The notes beneath the pieces are model-generated. The model searched no databases. It worked only from the letters and a program-made list of their open reading frames with translations, and was not told the origin of the DNA. Shown here one piece after another: positions 23,806 to 36,224 of a stretch of 64,000 bases of DNA. Source of the DNA: Varanus komodoensis (lineage: Eukaryota > Chordata > Lepidosauria > Squamata > Varanidae). The DNA lies in NCBI RefSeq assembly GCF_004798865.1, contig NW_025335761.1, positions 23,623,687 through 23,687,686 on the forward strand, written 5' to 3'. Position 1 is the stretch's first letter. Every line of letters begins with the position of its first letter. The translations under genes and the position numbers were made by a program.

Positions 23806-24758
23806 TACCGTGTTTCCCCAAAAATAAGACCTATCCCAAAAATAAGACCTAGTACTATTTTTGGTTGTTGCTAAAATATAAGACCTACCCCAAAAATAAG
23901 ACCTAGCTGTGTTTATTCCCAGGGCCAGTGGGGAACATAAAGAGCCTTTTTAAACTTTATTTTTTAACTTAACTTTAACTTAATGCACTGTGTGGAGGAA
24001 ACAAGCTTATGCAGCTCTGCTCCCTGCAGAGGGAGCAGAGCCACATAAGCCGATGCTTCCTCTATAGTACTGGCTCCTGTCACAGGCAGATTGATGCCAA
24101 AAGTACTCCACCTATGACAGGAGCCAGCTTATGCAGCTCTGCTCCCTCTGTGGTACAGTGAGCTAATAAAGAGTGTTGCAGGGGATGTGGCACTTAACAA
24201 ATGATAATTACTGATGAGTAACAAAACCCTTTTCCCTTACTGATGATTAACAAAACCCTTTTCAGTCAGCACCTGGAACCTGCCCACAGGAGTTGGCACT
24301 ATAGAGAAGCCAGGCAGTGGAGGGAACAGAGCTGCATAAGCCGATGCTTCCTCTATAGCACCGGCTCCTGTCACAGGTGGAGTGATGCCAAATGCACTTC
24401 TCCTGTGAGGAGTCGCTGGCCAGAATGAGTGAAGTGGGCTTTCACTATCGATTGGTTACCAAATTGCTCTTGGGAAGGTACGGAACCCGATTCCCCTGAT
24501 CACCCTATTCTTAACTTTGCCATTCACTCCTGTCTTGTAAGTCTTCTACCCATACAGTATTATGGTATGGTACCATATTTAATGGTAGATTTAAACAGAA
24601 TATTATTTTGACCCCCAGACAAGATGAGTGCAAAAAGAAAGAGCTATTCCGTCAAGTACAAGAAAAGAATCGTAAAGGACTCGTGCGGCAAGAATCTTAC
24701 AGCTTACTGCAAAGAGAAGAAGTTGGATCTCTGATTGGTCTGAAAATGGCGAGCAGAT
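23806..24758 (+). mobile_element. Pogo-type DNA transposon remnant with transposase N-terminus
   Basis: The left end is TA then CCGTGTTTCCCC and AAAATAAGACC repeats. From 24624 a frame reads MSAKRKSYSVKYKKRIVKDS, then CGKNLTAYCKEKKLDL before a stop. After a shift of reading the text is KWRADY. This is the helix-turn-helix start of pogo/Tigger/CENP-B-like transposases. The catalytic part is absent; the copy ends where the short MITE at 24759 begins. Inside lie two related blocks (24005-24150 and 24300-24415), one holding a long stem around GGCTCCTGTCACAGG, and short tandem repeats at 24205-24265. Confidence 0.75.
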
Positions 24759-24870
24759 TACCGTGTTTCCCCCAAAAAAAGACCTATCCCGAAAATAAGA
24801 CCTAGTGTGTTTCTGTGAGCCAAAAAAAAAAAAAAATAAGACACTGTCTTATTTTCGGGGAAACACGGTA
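24759..24870. mobile_element. 112-bp MITE of the same pogo-type family
   Basis: Both ends are present: TACCGTGTTTCCCCC at the left and GGGGAAACACGGTA at the right, with TA at each side. It holds the same AAAATAAGACCTA motif as the element to the left, plus a poly-A run. It begins inside the transposase reading frame of that element. Confidence 0.82.
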
Positions 24871-24971
24871 CTTGCTTCATAGTCCTCAGCTCCTCTGTAA
24901 ACTACTGTGACAACTTTGCAAATTGGGTCTCTAGGGAAATGAAGCAGAGAGCCCAAGGCCATGCTGTAAAC

Positions 24972-25385
24972 CAGGGGTTCTCAAACTTTTTCAATAGGGG
25001 GTGAGTTAAAAGGCGGTGGCTACACGTGCGGGCCAGTGAGGAGGGGTGCCTAGGTGCACGGGCCAGTGAGAGGTGGCGTTGGGTGCACTCTGTGGCAACT
25101 CGCTCACTCGGAGATCTCCCAGTGAGTTCAAAACCATCTCCAAGCGAGCAAGCCGCTCGTGAGCCGCATGCACGGGGGAGGCAGGTGGCAGCAGCTTGCT
25201 CACTCGGAGATGGTTTTGAACTCGCTGGGAGATCTCCCAACAAGTCCAAAACCATCTCCGAGTGAGCAAGCCACCGCCTCCTGCATGCGGTGAGCGCACA
25301 TGCGGGCAGCGAACGGTGGCGCGGGCCAGATGAAAGGACATGATGGGCCGGATCCATCCCGCAGACCGAAGTTTGAGGACCCATG
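24972..25385 (+). mobile_element. Non-autonomous hAT-type DNA transposon, copy 2
   Basis: Ends CAGGGGTTCTCAAACTT and AAGTTTGAGGACCCATG are inverted repeats, flanked by an identical 8-bp duplication CTGTAAAC (24964-24971 and 25386-25393). The 414-bp interior repeats a unit of about 45 bp (GAGATGGTTTTGAACTCGCT core) in alternating orientation. No transposase. It is the same family as 329-704 but better preserved at its flanks. Confidence 0.95.
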
Positions 25386-25393
25386 CTGTAAAC

Positions 25394-27279
25394 CTATTTG
25401 AAGCTGAACTAAAGTGGTTTTTCAAATGGATCATTAAATGTTCAAAATTTAGGATCTGAACATGATTACACCAATTATACTGTTGATGTGAAAAAGATTA
25501 CAATATGGAATAAGTCAGTGTCCAACATCTACAGTCTTCTTTGCATGTCTGATATTTCTGCTTTGCATTCTAAAGCAGAATATGTGGAAAACTTAAGAGG
25601 AAATTCACAAAAAACCTTTTGTTCTTGCAATGGAGGTACAATCTGCATTCACTATAGCTCCCAGTTAGCATACCCATTCCTTTCTGTTTTGTCACCCTTT
25701 TATTATTTCTGTCCTGTAAGGAAGCACAGGTGGCAATGATGGCTAAGAGTATCTTTTTTCACTAGCTGTGACCTTATCAAGAGAAAATGGACCTGTCCAT
25801 AGTTATACATGCAGTAGTGAAATTCAGGTTAAATGAGTTTATTTGGAGAACTAGCTACACAAGGATCAACAAAGTAATGCTTTAAAATAATCAAGATTTT
25901 ACTCAAGTTCCTACAAGTGTGAATAATTTTTTGGTGAATAAGAGAGCCTTTTGGAAAGTGGTTACATGTTTATGGAACTCTGTTAGTTCAGAAGTTTGTA
26001 ATGTCCAGCCATTGTAAGCTTTCAGTCAGCTGTTTAAAACCAATTTGTTCCATGTTGATTGTTCTTGACAAGCCTACAGTGCCTCTGTAGCCTGATCTGT
26101 TATTTGCATTAATATTGTGTTGAATACCATGCTGTGCATCTTCCTAGTCCTTCAACCCCATGTCTCCCCAAAATCTGCCCCGAGGTTTGAAAAGTTCTCC
26201 AGCTCAGATCTGGAGCAGCACAAGAGAAAGGAGGATGAGAAAACTCTGAGTAGAATTTCTTGTGTCATTTAGGAGGTCATCCATTGTGTTCAATTGGATG
26301 GTAAAAATTATATTTGTTCTATGACTATTTTATTGAGTTTTGCTGCTCTTTTAATTCCTCTTTTTATGCAACTTATGTTGCATGCTTTATGATCTTTAAA
26401 ATATGAAATATTAAAATTTTATATTTATATAAAGGAATCTGTCTTTTGAAGACGGCCCTAGAAGTCAGCAAAGAAAGAATAAAAAAATAAAATATTCACA
26501 ATCTGTAATCCAGAGAACAGTTATTCTGGATAAGTCATTGCAAAATCAGGCCTCTGTCTTCAGGAGCAAGGGTTTACAGACATTATTAATTTGTTCCAAA
26601 GACACCACACTCATTTCAACTGATGTTAGGATATTGGAGATGGTGTGCTGAAAATAAGAGCACTAGTTAAGCAGATTAAAATGCATCAATACATATCTGT
26701 AAGGCATTTTCTTAAGAGCTCATAAACCTCTTCTCAGCAAATTGCTATTCCAATGACTGCATGGATGAAGAAAGGTTCTTGTTTGGAGCACAGTAGATTT
26801 TCTACTACATGTGTTCAGTGTATTCATATATACCTTATGCAGATAGTGTGGTTTAAAAGGGCAGCAGGTAACGAATTATTGTATTCCTGCTCATAAATAA
26901 TGTTAAATCTTACTAGTGTGATGAAGCACAGGATTTCAGCTTATGAGCAGAAAATATTTTCTAAAATTAGAATGCTCCGCTAGCTTCTATAAATCCTGTT
27001 GATTACTAAATTTAGTGATGTGCAATCTCTTCATCCCTCCTTTCTCCCCACCCACTTCAGAATAATTTGTGGCAGACATTTGAAATTCTGTCTGAATTTT
27101 ATTCTTCACCCTGGTACATTCCCACAGTGTCATTTTGAATAAGGAGCAATATTACCTGCAAAACATAAGCACCTTCTGTAAATCACATTTCTTTGAGACA
27201 TAAATTTATTACTTTGTATATTTTTCCCTTAAAGATCACTTAGTATGCATGAGACAGGTCTGTGTGCAAAGAGTAAATC
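25394..27279. other. Intergenic, nothing recognised
   Basis: AT-rich sequence; no exon, RNA gene or classifiable repeat seen. Confidence 0.5.
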
Positions 27280-27490
27280 TATTTTGTTGTTGTAACATGC
27301 CATCAATTCATTTTCAACTTATGGTGACCCCATGAATGAGTGCCCTCCAGTCCTTGGCAGCACTTATAAACTCAAGGCTATGGCTTCCTTTCTGGAATTG
27401 ATCCATCTCATATTTGGTCTTCCTCTTCTGTGTCCAGATTTCCCCAGCATTATTGTCTTCTCCAGTGGGTCTTGCTTTCTCATGATATGC
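27280..27490 (-). mobile_element. RTE-like LINE or derived SINE, 3' end
   Basis: The layout copies the BovB end at 16962: a TGTTGTTGT start, CAACTTATGGTGACCCCATG, then CCCCAGCATTATTGTCTTC and TCCAGTGGGTCTTGC. The sequence differs from BovB, so it is another RTE-like family. The flanking 27491-27830 is probably repeat too, but I could not classify it. Confidence 0.5.
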
Positions 27491-28915
27491 TTCATCTTAT
27501 CACGGTGACACTCTCAAGTGTCAGAGAAGCTGAGCACAATGCTGCCAGGAGGCCAGCCTCTCTCATTAGACTGGTCACTCAAGGCAGAATGGTCAAAGTT
27601 GGGACACCAGACTAAGATGCTTACACCCGTTTCAGAAGTAACAGCAACATCAGCAGAAGGTATCTCTAATGCTGATGGGGGCAGCAATGGTAGTGGTAGG
27701 CAACACTAATACAGGATCTTTCACGGACAGTGGCAGTGATGTTCAAGCTAACTCTTCTGCATTGATATTATGCAGAACAAGGCAATGATAAACCATTGGT
27801 GAATACTTTCCTTGAAAACCCTATAATGAAGCAAATCTCTTTCATAAAACTGATTCTGATCATATAGAATTTATTATAGTGACTTGATCTCATTTAATCC
27901 TCTTCTGTTCAACTATTGTACTGATTTATCTTGAATGCACTTGATCAAAGACTGATCACAGAATTTCTCTTCATCAATACATTTCCTGTCTTCCATAAAT
28001 CACCATGTGTTTTGCTTATCATTTAGGCAAATCACTACATAGAAGTTAAAAATAAAAGCTAAAAATGCTGCAGTCAGACTGCAGTTCCCTACATACTTTC
28101 TTAAGAGCAGGCCTCATTGAATGATAGGGACTTACCTCTGAGTAAATATAAATCTAGGATAGAACTGTTAGGCAATACACTTATTGATGCTTGAAAGGTA
28201 ATTAAATACATCCTCACTTTGCATATTGTGGACCTTTGGATGCAGGAAACATTGTTGCATTGAAACACTTTTGGGGATATGAAGCAATAGTTTCATTCAA
28301 TCTTTCTGGCTGTTTGATTCATACAATCTACCAAAGCTCTCTATATAGGGTAAATGAAGCAGCAGGCAGGTTGCATTTATCCCATGTTGAGATGAAAAGC
28401 TGATTATGTAGCTGAGTGCAGATGAAGGGGAAACCTCTCAGAGATTAGGTTTTGCTCTCCTTGTGCCCTACATTGCTGACTGACATAATCATTTCATGGT
28501 GGTCACTTTACACATAGCAGTCTGTCCTATCTAAGGAAACAAATGTATGAGGTTTGTATTTTCAGAAGATAATAACTAACAAGAGAGCACTCCTGCTCAT
28601 GGAGATTTAAGATATCCAGCAGTAATATTGTGGCAAACTATTTTAACATCTATCAGGATGCAGTCTACACCTGACAGGCAATGGCAACAATACAAACAGC
28701 ACTTCTATTAACTTGCAAATATATATCCTGGTCTTTGAAACACATTTCCAGGTGGTTAGAATAATACTGGCTTTACTTATCTTTGAATGGTACCATATCA
28801 CAAATGCTTTCAATGCACCACATTTTCAAAACTAATGCCAGATGGAATAGTTAGCAATATTCCATCTCTTGTGCACAATGGAACACAGTTGCCTACTTGA
28901 AACTGGCAATAATAA
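27491..28915. other. Intergenic, unclassified
   Basis: 27491-27830 has the look of a decayed interspersed repeat without recognisable ends. A palindrome-family remnant lies near 28095-28160. Nothing else supported. Confidence 0.4.
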
Positions 28916-29870
28916 TGAGTTTCAAGCAACTATTTCATTTCTATACCCCTCAGGAATAAAGCTATCTGGGAGGTTTATAGCAGGTCTTAAAAACAGGACA
29001 ATACAATAAAAACGCCACAGTAATATTCCACAGTAGTTTAAAAAGTATTCCATAAAAGTTTTAAAAATTTCAAGCAAGTTAGCAGCTAAGCCAGTATTTA
29101 ATACCAAGAAGGCCTGTTAAAAACACTGGACGCAGGTACCCTCATCAAAAATTAAATATTAGAAGTATTTAAATATCTTAATACAGAAGGCTGTCTTAAA
29201 CTGAAGCTGGGAAGGATGACAATTAGTGTCAGGTGATCATTTCACAGTTGGGATGCTATGGTTAATTAGGTCTTTCCCTTTGTAGCTACCCTTCTAGCCA
29301 ATTCTATCTCAATTGTGGGATTTTTAGGAAGCACTCAGATGTTTATCATAATGATTGGGTAGATTGTTGGGAACGGTGTTCCATCAAGTATGGCAGTCCC
29401 AAGCCATGTAAGGCTTTATAAATTAAAAACATGCCCCCTTAATCAGGCTCAGAAGCATAAGGGCAGCAATCTAACTTGGAGAGTATCAAAATGTAGATTG
29501 CTGAAAGAAGGCTATCTCTGTCTAAATGGGAGTGTAGCTGGATGACCAGCTGAAATGGGTAAAAGGTACTCTGTGCTGCTGAGGCCTGCCCCTTCAAGGG
29601 GAGTATAACCTCATCCAGAACATGATGAGCATCTGGTCAAAGAAACTACCAACTAATGTCATTTCAGCCTTGGCTGGACTGAATTTCTATTTGGTAGCCC
29701 TCATCCAGATCATTGCCACAACCAGGCACCCTACTGAGCATAACTGCAGCTGAAAAGGAGAAGCAGAGCTGCATAGCATCACTATCAGCACAGTGGTGAC
29801 AGCACACTGAGAAAATCCAGATGACCCTACTCACATTTTTCAAGTAGATGTTAAGTAGCATGGGGAACAA
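28916..29870 (-). mobile_element. L2-like LINE, 3' kilobase
   Basis: On the minus strand the RT end is followed by the linker and tail. Markers on the plus strand are CCCAAGCCATGTAAGGCTTT, CCAGATCATTGCCACAACC.GGCACC and the block around 29840 reading ATGTTAAGTAGCATGGGGAAC, which mirrors the LFNIYMK..G box. No long frame remains: an old copy. Confidence 0.75.
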
Positions 29871-30117
29871 AACCAACCTCTCAATAGCTTCATGCTGGAA
29901 GAAAATGGGCAGAACAATATTAATATTAACATCCTTTACACACCACAGCTGTGAGAATAGTCTTTTAAAGCATAGAGTGTACAGCATTGTATGGACATTA
30001 TTTTTACTTTTGAAAAACAAAGGTAGTTTACATAGAAACACCAGTGTCCTAAAAATGTATGTTAATGTTGTGAATTTCCTCAAACTACCTTGCTTACCTT
30101 TAAAATTGTAAGTTTTA

Positions 30118-30205
30118 GGGCTGCAACTCTATGCACACTTCCTTAGAAGTAAGCCCCATTAAAAATAGTGGAACTTACTTCTGAGTAAATACACAAAGCT
30201 TGCTA
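30118..30205. repeat. Palindromic short repeat, well-preserved copy
   Basis: GGGCTGCAACTCTATGCACA and AAGTAAGCCCCATT face GGAACTTACTTCTGAGTAAA, giving a foldback of about 85 bp. This is the clearest copy of the family in the window; others are near 22503, 35692 and 60302. Confidence 0.65.
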
Positions 30206-30296
30206 CCCTACTTTGTATAGCAGCTTGTTTACCTTTCATAAAGCATCCAGCATGCTGTTTTCCCTTTCACAAGTAACTTCAAGCAGTTTACATAGT

Positions 30297-30462
30297 CCTC
30301 CTCCTCAGCATTTTCTCCTCACAACGATCTGGGGAGGTAGGATTAGGCTAAGAGTCAGTGACAGGCCCAAAGCCACATAGTGAGCTTCATGCTTAGGTGG
30401 ACTAGAATCCCGATCTCCTGAACCTCAGCCCAATGCTGTAACCACTGCACCACATCTTAGTA
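30297..30462 (-). mobile_element. tRNA-derived SINE
   Basis: The plus strand shows the reverse complement of the SINE body: CTCCTCACAACGATCTGGGG, AGTGACAGGCCCAAAGCCAC and GTAACCACTGCACCACAT (the tRNA-like head). Confidence 0.8.
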
Positions 30463-30849
30463 GCACCATATAAGTAAAAAGCAGGGAAAGTTATACCTGT
30501 TTAAATTAATGCTCTTTGTGTGTAGGAGGGCAAATGTGGAGACTATAGACTAAAACAAAATGAATCCATACAACTAAAGAGCAACCTTGGAATGCAGGTT
30601 CTCCTCCCCCCCCCCCAACTGCAAAATTTCAAGCTTTAAATATTTGATTGAACTACTTTGGCATCACCTGGAGGAGAGATTCACACAGGTAAGGTGCTGC
30701 AGCAAACAAGAAGGGTCAGATTTTAGGGAGTCACTATACGCCCTCATACTGAAATGCCCACAGCTGCCTTTCTCTCTTCGGGGGCTGTCACCCCCTTCAG
30801 CCTTCCCTCATTGGTTTCGCTGGAGTCCTCTGATGTCGTGTTATTGGCT

Positions 30850-31560
30850 TCCCGGTCAAGCCGGGAGACTGCTCGGGCTTCAGATTGGTCAGGGGTCCTG
30901 CCAGTTCTCTTGCTTTGTAGCTGCCGTACACACGCACGGCTCTCGTGGTGAATGAGCCTGAAGGCGAGAGTGCCGGCAGGAGCGGGCGGGGGGAGTTCAA
31001 TCTGAGGCGGCTGCGGCGGCACCGCCTGCTTGGAACCGCGCGGGGGTGGTCGGCAGAAGGCAGTCGCAGCCCCCGGAACCCGAATGGGCATCCTCTCATT
31101 TCTTGCGCACCTGCGGCAGTGGCGGCAGCGGCAATAGCTGGCTCTTCTCACAAGGTAAATAAGAGCCGTTGATTTGCCTGCCAGTGGGTAAGTCTGTCAA
31201 GTTCCCTGCAGCGTCACTTCTTGCCAAGATAAAGCTGTTCGCTGGAGGGAAGCAAACTTACCTGCTTCGCACCCCCATTGGTCCCTCTGCCTTAACTATC
31301 AACTCGATTGCCAACCCTTTCAGGTCGGCCACCTCAGGAAAAGATGAAAACGTGGTGGCCGGCACCTTCTGCTACCCCTTTTCCCTTCCCTTCGCGCGTC
31401 GGCGTGTCGCCCTAATTATCCGCGTTTACATAGGCAAGAGGTGCTTCCTTGTTCCCTAATGATACCGGTCCCGTGAGGGCCTTTTCGTTCCTTGTCGTCG
31501 GGTGTAGCGTTCGAGCGTGGAGGTAGCTGCAGTTTGTCCTTACAGCAGCTTTAAGGGCTG
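30850..31560 (+). promoter_or_regulatory. FMN1: CpG-rich region, probable FMN1 promoter and first exon
   Basis: The only broad stretch with dense CpG in the window, for example around 30960-31060 and 31395-31520. Two splice-donor matches lie inside: CACAAG|GTAAAT (exon end 31154) and AGTGG|GTAAGT (exon end 31187). The next acceptor with clear gene content is at 40347, so a non-coding first exon here is the simplest reading. ORFs in this region (for example 30945-31172 and 31169-31459) look like composition effects. No TATA box was identified and the start site is unknown. Confidence 0.6.
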
Positions 31561-33185
31561 CAGAACCCCTTCGTGCCCTCGCTGGGTACCTGAGCAGAAA
31601 GCACATGATTAATGTTTACAGTCTTCCAGCAATCTGTTAACACTCCAAGTGCTATAGTAGCGACACTGGGAAACCGGGAGCTGCCCAGCCCTGCTTTGAA
31701 TGACGAAGATTTGGATGACCTCGAGTATAATATAGCAACAAAACTATAGTACCTTAACTGGAAGGCTGTTGAAAATAAACACCTGAAGTGTGCATGCACG
31801 AAAAATACCGCATTTGGGAATGGTGGGGGTGGCTAGGGGATAGACCTTGCTGTCCACTTTTTCCAGTCCAACCGACTTGTGTGCAAGCAACATATAAAGA
31901 GAGGAACTGCATAGGCAGATAGTAAGGTCAAGCAGAGAGGGCATCAATTTGAGATTCAGAAGTGCTTGCTGCATTTTGCCTCAGTTTTGTTGTGTAGACC
32001 TCCCATGCTTATGTAGCATGTATTTACTTACCAGCTGTCAAAGTTTATGTGAAACTGGGGATTGAAGTGGCTATAGCCATCATAAGAGAGAGAATGGTAG
32101 GTCTCATAACACAAAGCCTTCTAGAATGATTGTAGAGTATCAAATATTTTACAGGTTAAGCTCAGTAGCCAGAAAAAAATGCCAGCTGTTATGTTACTAT
32201 CTCACACACACACTTTGGAAGGTTTTTTCCCCATTTTTTTTGCTTTTTTTTTTTGAAAGCAGCTTTGGTCACGAGGGTAGAATTTGGACTGGAGAAGTAA
32301 TGGGGAAATGTAACTCTTCCTTTGCCCTGCAAGTTATCTTTACTGCTTCTACTTATTCTCCAGGGGAATGAAAGTGTATAAGCAAAGCACATACGGAAGA
32401 AAAACTTGGGGTGATTTTGAGTAGAGGTCCAGGAAAGGATTCAACACTGCCCTCCATCTCAATTTTGGCTTCTCCACTTCAAATTTTTCTCCCTCTTTCG
32501 AAGTAGCTTTCTAAAAACAGTAAAAGACCCTCGGTGTTTTGCCTGGTAAAATTAGCACCCTAGTCTGGTTGAGAATTTGTACCATTTAAACCAATGTAAA
32601 ATTACTACCATTTTTCACTGCTGCTAATATTCTGGGATGTGTCCGGTAAGAAGTCCATTCATCAACTCTGGATGGTACAGTGCGCCTTGTAGCACAGTGC
32701 AAATGCTGCGAATATTTGACTTTCAGATCAAAGAAAAATGAATCAGATTTAGTGAATTTCGACAGAGGAAAGGACAAAACATATGGTAGGACTTGAAATA
32801 TAATGAAACTATAATATATAGTTTTGTAGCACTGTACTTCTGTTGCTGATCATTTGTGACTACTTGTGCATGGTGACTCACAGATCCACAGGCTTCATAC
32901 TGAAGTTGTTTCGCCTGACTTCAGCACCACTAACTATGCCAATGCTTTCCCCACACTTTATTTCAAATAAATGTAACACACACCACCTGTTTGTGCTTTC
33001 CCTAATATTAACCTTTGATGTCTTTGGAGGGAAACCTATTCATCATCCCACCCAAAGATATGGGCATGGTGATCCAACTGAAGGTTTTCTTGGTTGTGGT
33101 CTCTTCAGTGTAGAGCTTCCTGTCTTGTATAGGTGTTGGATATTTCCAGAAATTCAGTTTTAGCAGGATACAACACTGAGAATGT
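31561..33185. other. Probable FMN1 intron 1, nothing recognised
   Basis: No exon or classifiable element supported, apart from homopolymer runs near 32225-32255. Confidence 0.45.
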
Positions 33186-33360
33186 AAGACTTCTCTCTTC
33201 AGCCAGGCCTTTGGGTCCTTTTAATTTGATATTTGAACCTTCTGTTTACCAAGCTTTTTGGTTTTAATAGAGTTTTACATTTATTTTGTGCTTTGTTTTG
33301 TCACCTTGCTTGTAAACCACATTGTGGTTTGTAATAAGCAATAATTGTTTGGATCCTAAT
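33186..33360 (+). mobile_element. L2-like LINE tail fragment
   Basis: Ends like other L2-like tails (TTGTAAACCACATTGTGG), preceded by AGCCAGGCCTTTGGGTCC and T-rich sequence. Short and decayed. Confidence 0.45.
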
Positions 33361-34199
33361 GAGTCCTATGATCCTGAATACTGGGCAAGCATCAAAGAGC
33401 TGCTGGATCATGCTAATTCAGAGGTGCAAGAAGATTGTGGAAAGAGTATTGGGAACTGAAAACAAAACACTTTGGAGGGCAGTTGAATTGGGCAAAATAT
33501 TACTCTCAGACACTCAGTGGATGTGGCTGTCTGGGTACCATCTTTTGCCAAGAAGCTACAATTTCAGTGATTGACAAGTTAGAGCAAGGGAAGAGCCTCC
33601 CAGGTGCCCCCCCCCCCCCATAATCTTCCATAGGGCAGTTGACTGAAGCATTTTTAAAAGGAATTCTAGGTATGTATGTGTATTCCCAGCTGAGTCTTAT
33701 GGACTTCAAGGATTATGCCATATTGCATTATTATGAACTTCCTACAAGTTGGTACTACGGAGGCAATGTAAGTATTAGAAAACTGGAAATGCCATCCTGT
33801 ATTTTAGCATACTGAACCCACATAATTAATATTAATTGCTACTTTTTCAGTACCGATTTTCCAGTTCATTTCTCAGATTAGGAAAATATATGACTGTTAA
33901 ACAAAACCTTATGATTTATTTTCCATTTAGCAAGAGAGTATTTTTCTCAGTATCACTAGTTTCCCAGGCTAAGGGTATGATTCTTTCCCCTCATATCTTG
34001 GCATAAGTGCCACTGAACTCAATAAGACAGGCTTGAGTAGACATGTATATGACAACAGTGTCAATTACCTCCAAATGTGCTTTTAGTCCTACAGCAGAAA
34101 AAATAGAGATAGACCTGCGCTACAGCAAATAACAACTTCAGTGGGAAATTAGATTGGGAGCAGCTTATTTTTAATGCACTGTTTTTTTAATGCTCTGTT
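33361..34199. other. Probable intron, nothing recognised
   Basis: A C-run lies at 33609-33619 and a palindrome-family remnant near 33965-34060. No exon supported. Confidence 0.45.
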
Positions 34200-34980
34200 T
34201 TTCTCTAGCATTTTCTCTAACACTGCTTTGATCAAATGCAGAATCCCTCTTGGCTACTGTGACCAATAAACCCTTCATGGTTCATTAAATCTAGCAGGGA
34301 GGGGACATCTATCTGGTTCCATAAGGATGTAAATGCCTTGTTGAAGAAGGGATTTGTTCCTGATTCTTTAAAAGAAGCCCTAATGTGATCAATCTTGAAA
34401 AAACCCAAACAGTATTAACAACTATAGGGCAGTGGCTTATATTCCCACTTTGAGCAAGATGATCAAGTAGATAATGACCAGGCCACAACTGTTGGGTAAA
34501 ATTGATTGTATCAATCTATTTTAGTCCTGTTTTAGATCTGACTTTGGGATAGAAACTGACTTGGTTGCCCTGTGAAATACCCTTTGTTAAGAGAAAAATC
34601 AGGAGTATTACCCTGTTTTCTTTTAATCCCATTGATCATGAATACTCTGGATAGGTTGTGTGTGGAAGGCACTGCTTGGCAGGGTTCCTCTCCTACTTGT
34701 ATAGCTATTTCCAGATTGTGGTGCTTGGAGATTACTTTTCATTCTCTTAGCATTCCATGTTTTGGGGTTCTGCAGGGTTCTGTTCTTTTCTCCCCATACT
34801 GTTTAACATCTATAAGACTGCTTGAAGAAATCACCCGAAGATATGGTCTGAAATATCACTGCTACTTTATCAGACACAGGTCAGGCTGTAACTGTCTGGA
34901 ACTAATACTTGGACATAATAATAGACTGGATGGGGGAGAACAAACTTGGACTTAATCCAGTCCAGCACCCTCACCACCAT
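34200..34980 (+). mobile_element. L2-like LINE reverse transcriptase fragment
   Basis: Successive short frames read in L2 order: LKKPNSINNYR.VAY, then SIDHEYSG-type text, then GFLSYLYSYFQ, and GGGGTTCTGCAGGGTTCTGT with CCCATACTGTTTAACATC (the GVLQGSVLSP.LFNI box). Many shifts separate the blocks. Confidence 0.75.
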
Positions 34981-36224
34981 GCCACACTGACTGTATAAGG
35001 ATCTATTGTGTACTTAAATTGGAGGTTTTATATCATTAAATAGCTAATTCATTTGGTTTGGATAACCATTGCATGCATAATGGTTTTATTGAAACAAAGC
35101 AGAAGAAAATGTTAAAGAAGTAAATGAAATCCCATTAGCAATTTTGATAAGCAGAAAAAAACTGATTTATTCATGAAATTATAGGGTGTTCAGAAACCAC
35201 TTCACATATTCATATCCCAATATTCATAATGTCTTGATCCTGAGCAGTTCAGAACAATTAGAATTATTATTTTTAAGTAAGTTTTTTCTTTGTTTCCTGT
35301 GGAAATGCAGAACATGGTTATGATTAAATGCATTTATTCATTGAGATTAGGGTTAATATAGTGAATGCTTAGAACAGCTACTAATATTTAACTCAACATA
35401 TTGAAAGGTTAAAGCAAATAAAAATCGCAACTGATGCATTCCCAACTCTTTTTGAGGACAGCAAGCCACTGAGAATGCCTCTTTATGTTGTGCAGTCTGG
35501 CATGGAGTTGGCAGAGTACAAGGATGTTCTCAGTTGAGCTTGAGTCTGTGTGCTGTGGGGACAGTGTTGGATGAAGACCTGGGAATCCTGGATTTAAATC
35601 CTCAGACATGATCTTGGACTAATCAGTGTCTTTCAGCCTAATTCACAGGATGGCTTTGCAGATAAAATATGAAAGGAGAGAGTCCCATGGGTTATATTCA
35701 GTACTAGTTTAGCCTGTCCCATTAATTTCAGTGTGTCTAATCCTAATAGGACTCACATTGGATGCAGCCTACTTGTGCATACCTGACCTTGGAGGAAGAA
35801 CAGAAGAAATGTATCATAAATAAGTAATGATGGTACATAGTAGGAAAGCCAGAAGATAGCTAAGCTGTGTAAAGTTTCGAAGACTAGCAGGGCAACCCTG
35901 CCTGCTACTTCGGAGAGTTCAATGCCAGAGCCTCTGACAAAGCCGAAGCCTTTCAGATCATGCAGACAGGGCTATGGCAGAGAGAAAGGAGTAGTATTTC
36001 CATCTTTTTCCACTTCTCCATCTTTCTTAGCAAATTCTTTCCCATTGAAAACTATGGAAACAAACTGATCAGTGTCAACTCCAGACTTGGCATGCATCAG
36101 GGAGTACTCAGGCTTTTACTTCCTATTTTACTAAAACTCTGATATCCTCCCAGACAGTTACTGGGTTGTGCAGTGTTCTGACTGTACCTGCATCAGGGAG
36201 CTTCCTTTGACTGTCACTTTCAGA
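34981..36224. other. Probable intron, nothing else recognised
   Basis: Only a palindrome-family copy at about 35692-35787 could be recognised. Confidence 0.45.

Noticed and set aside
30744-31459. Several ORFs in the CpG island as a coding first exon
   Set aside because: Arg/Pro/Ala-rich frames on both strands reflect composition; exon 2 has its own start with an in-frame stop before it.
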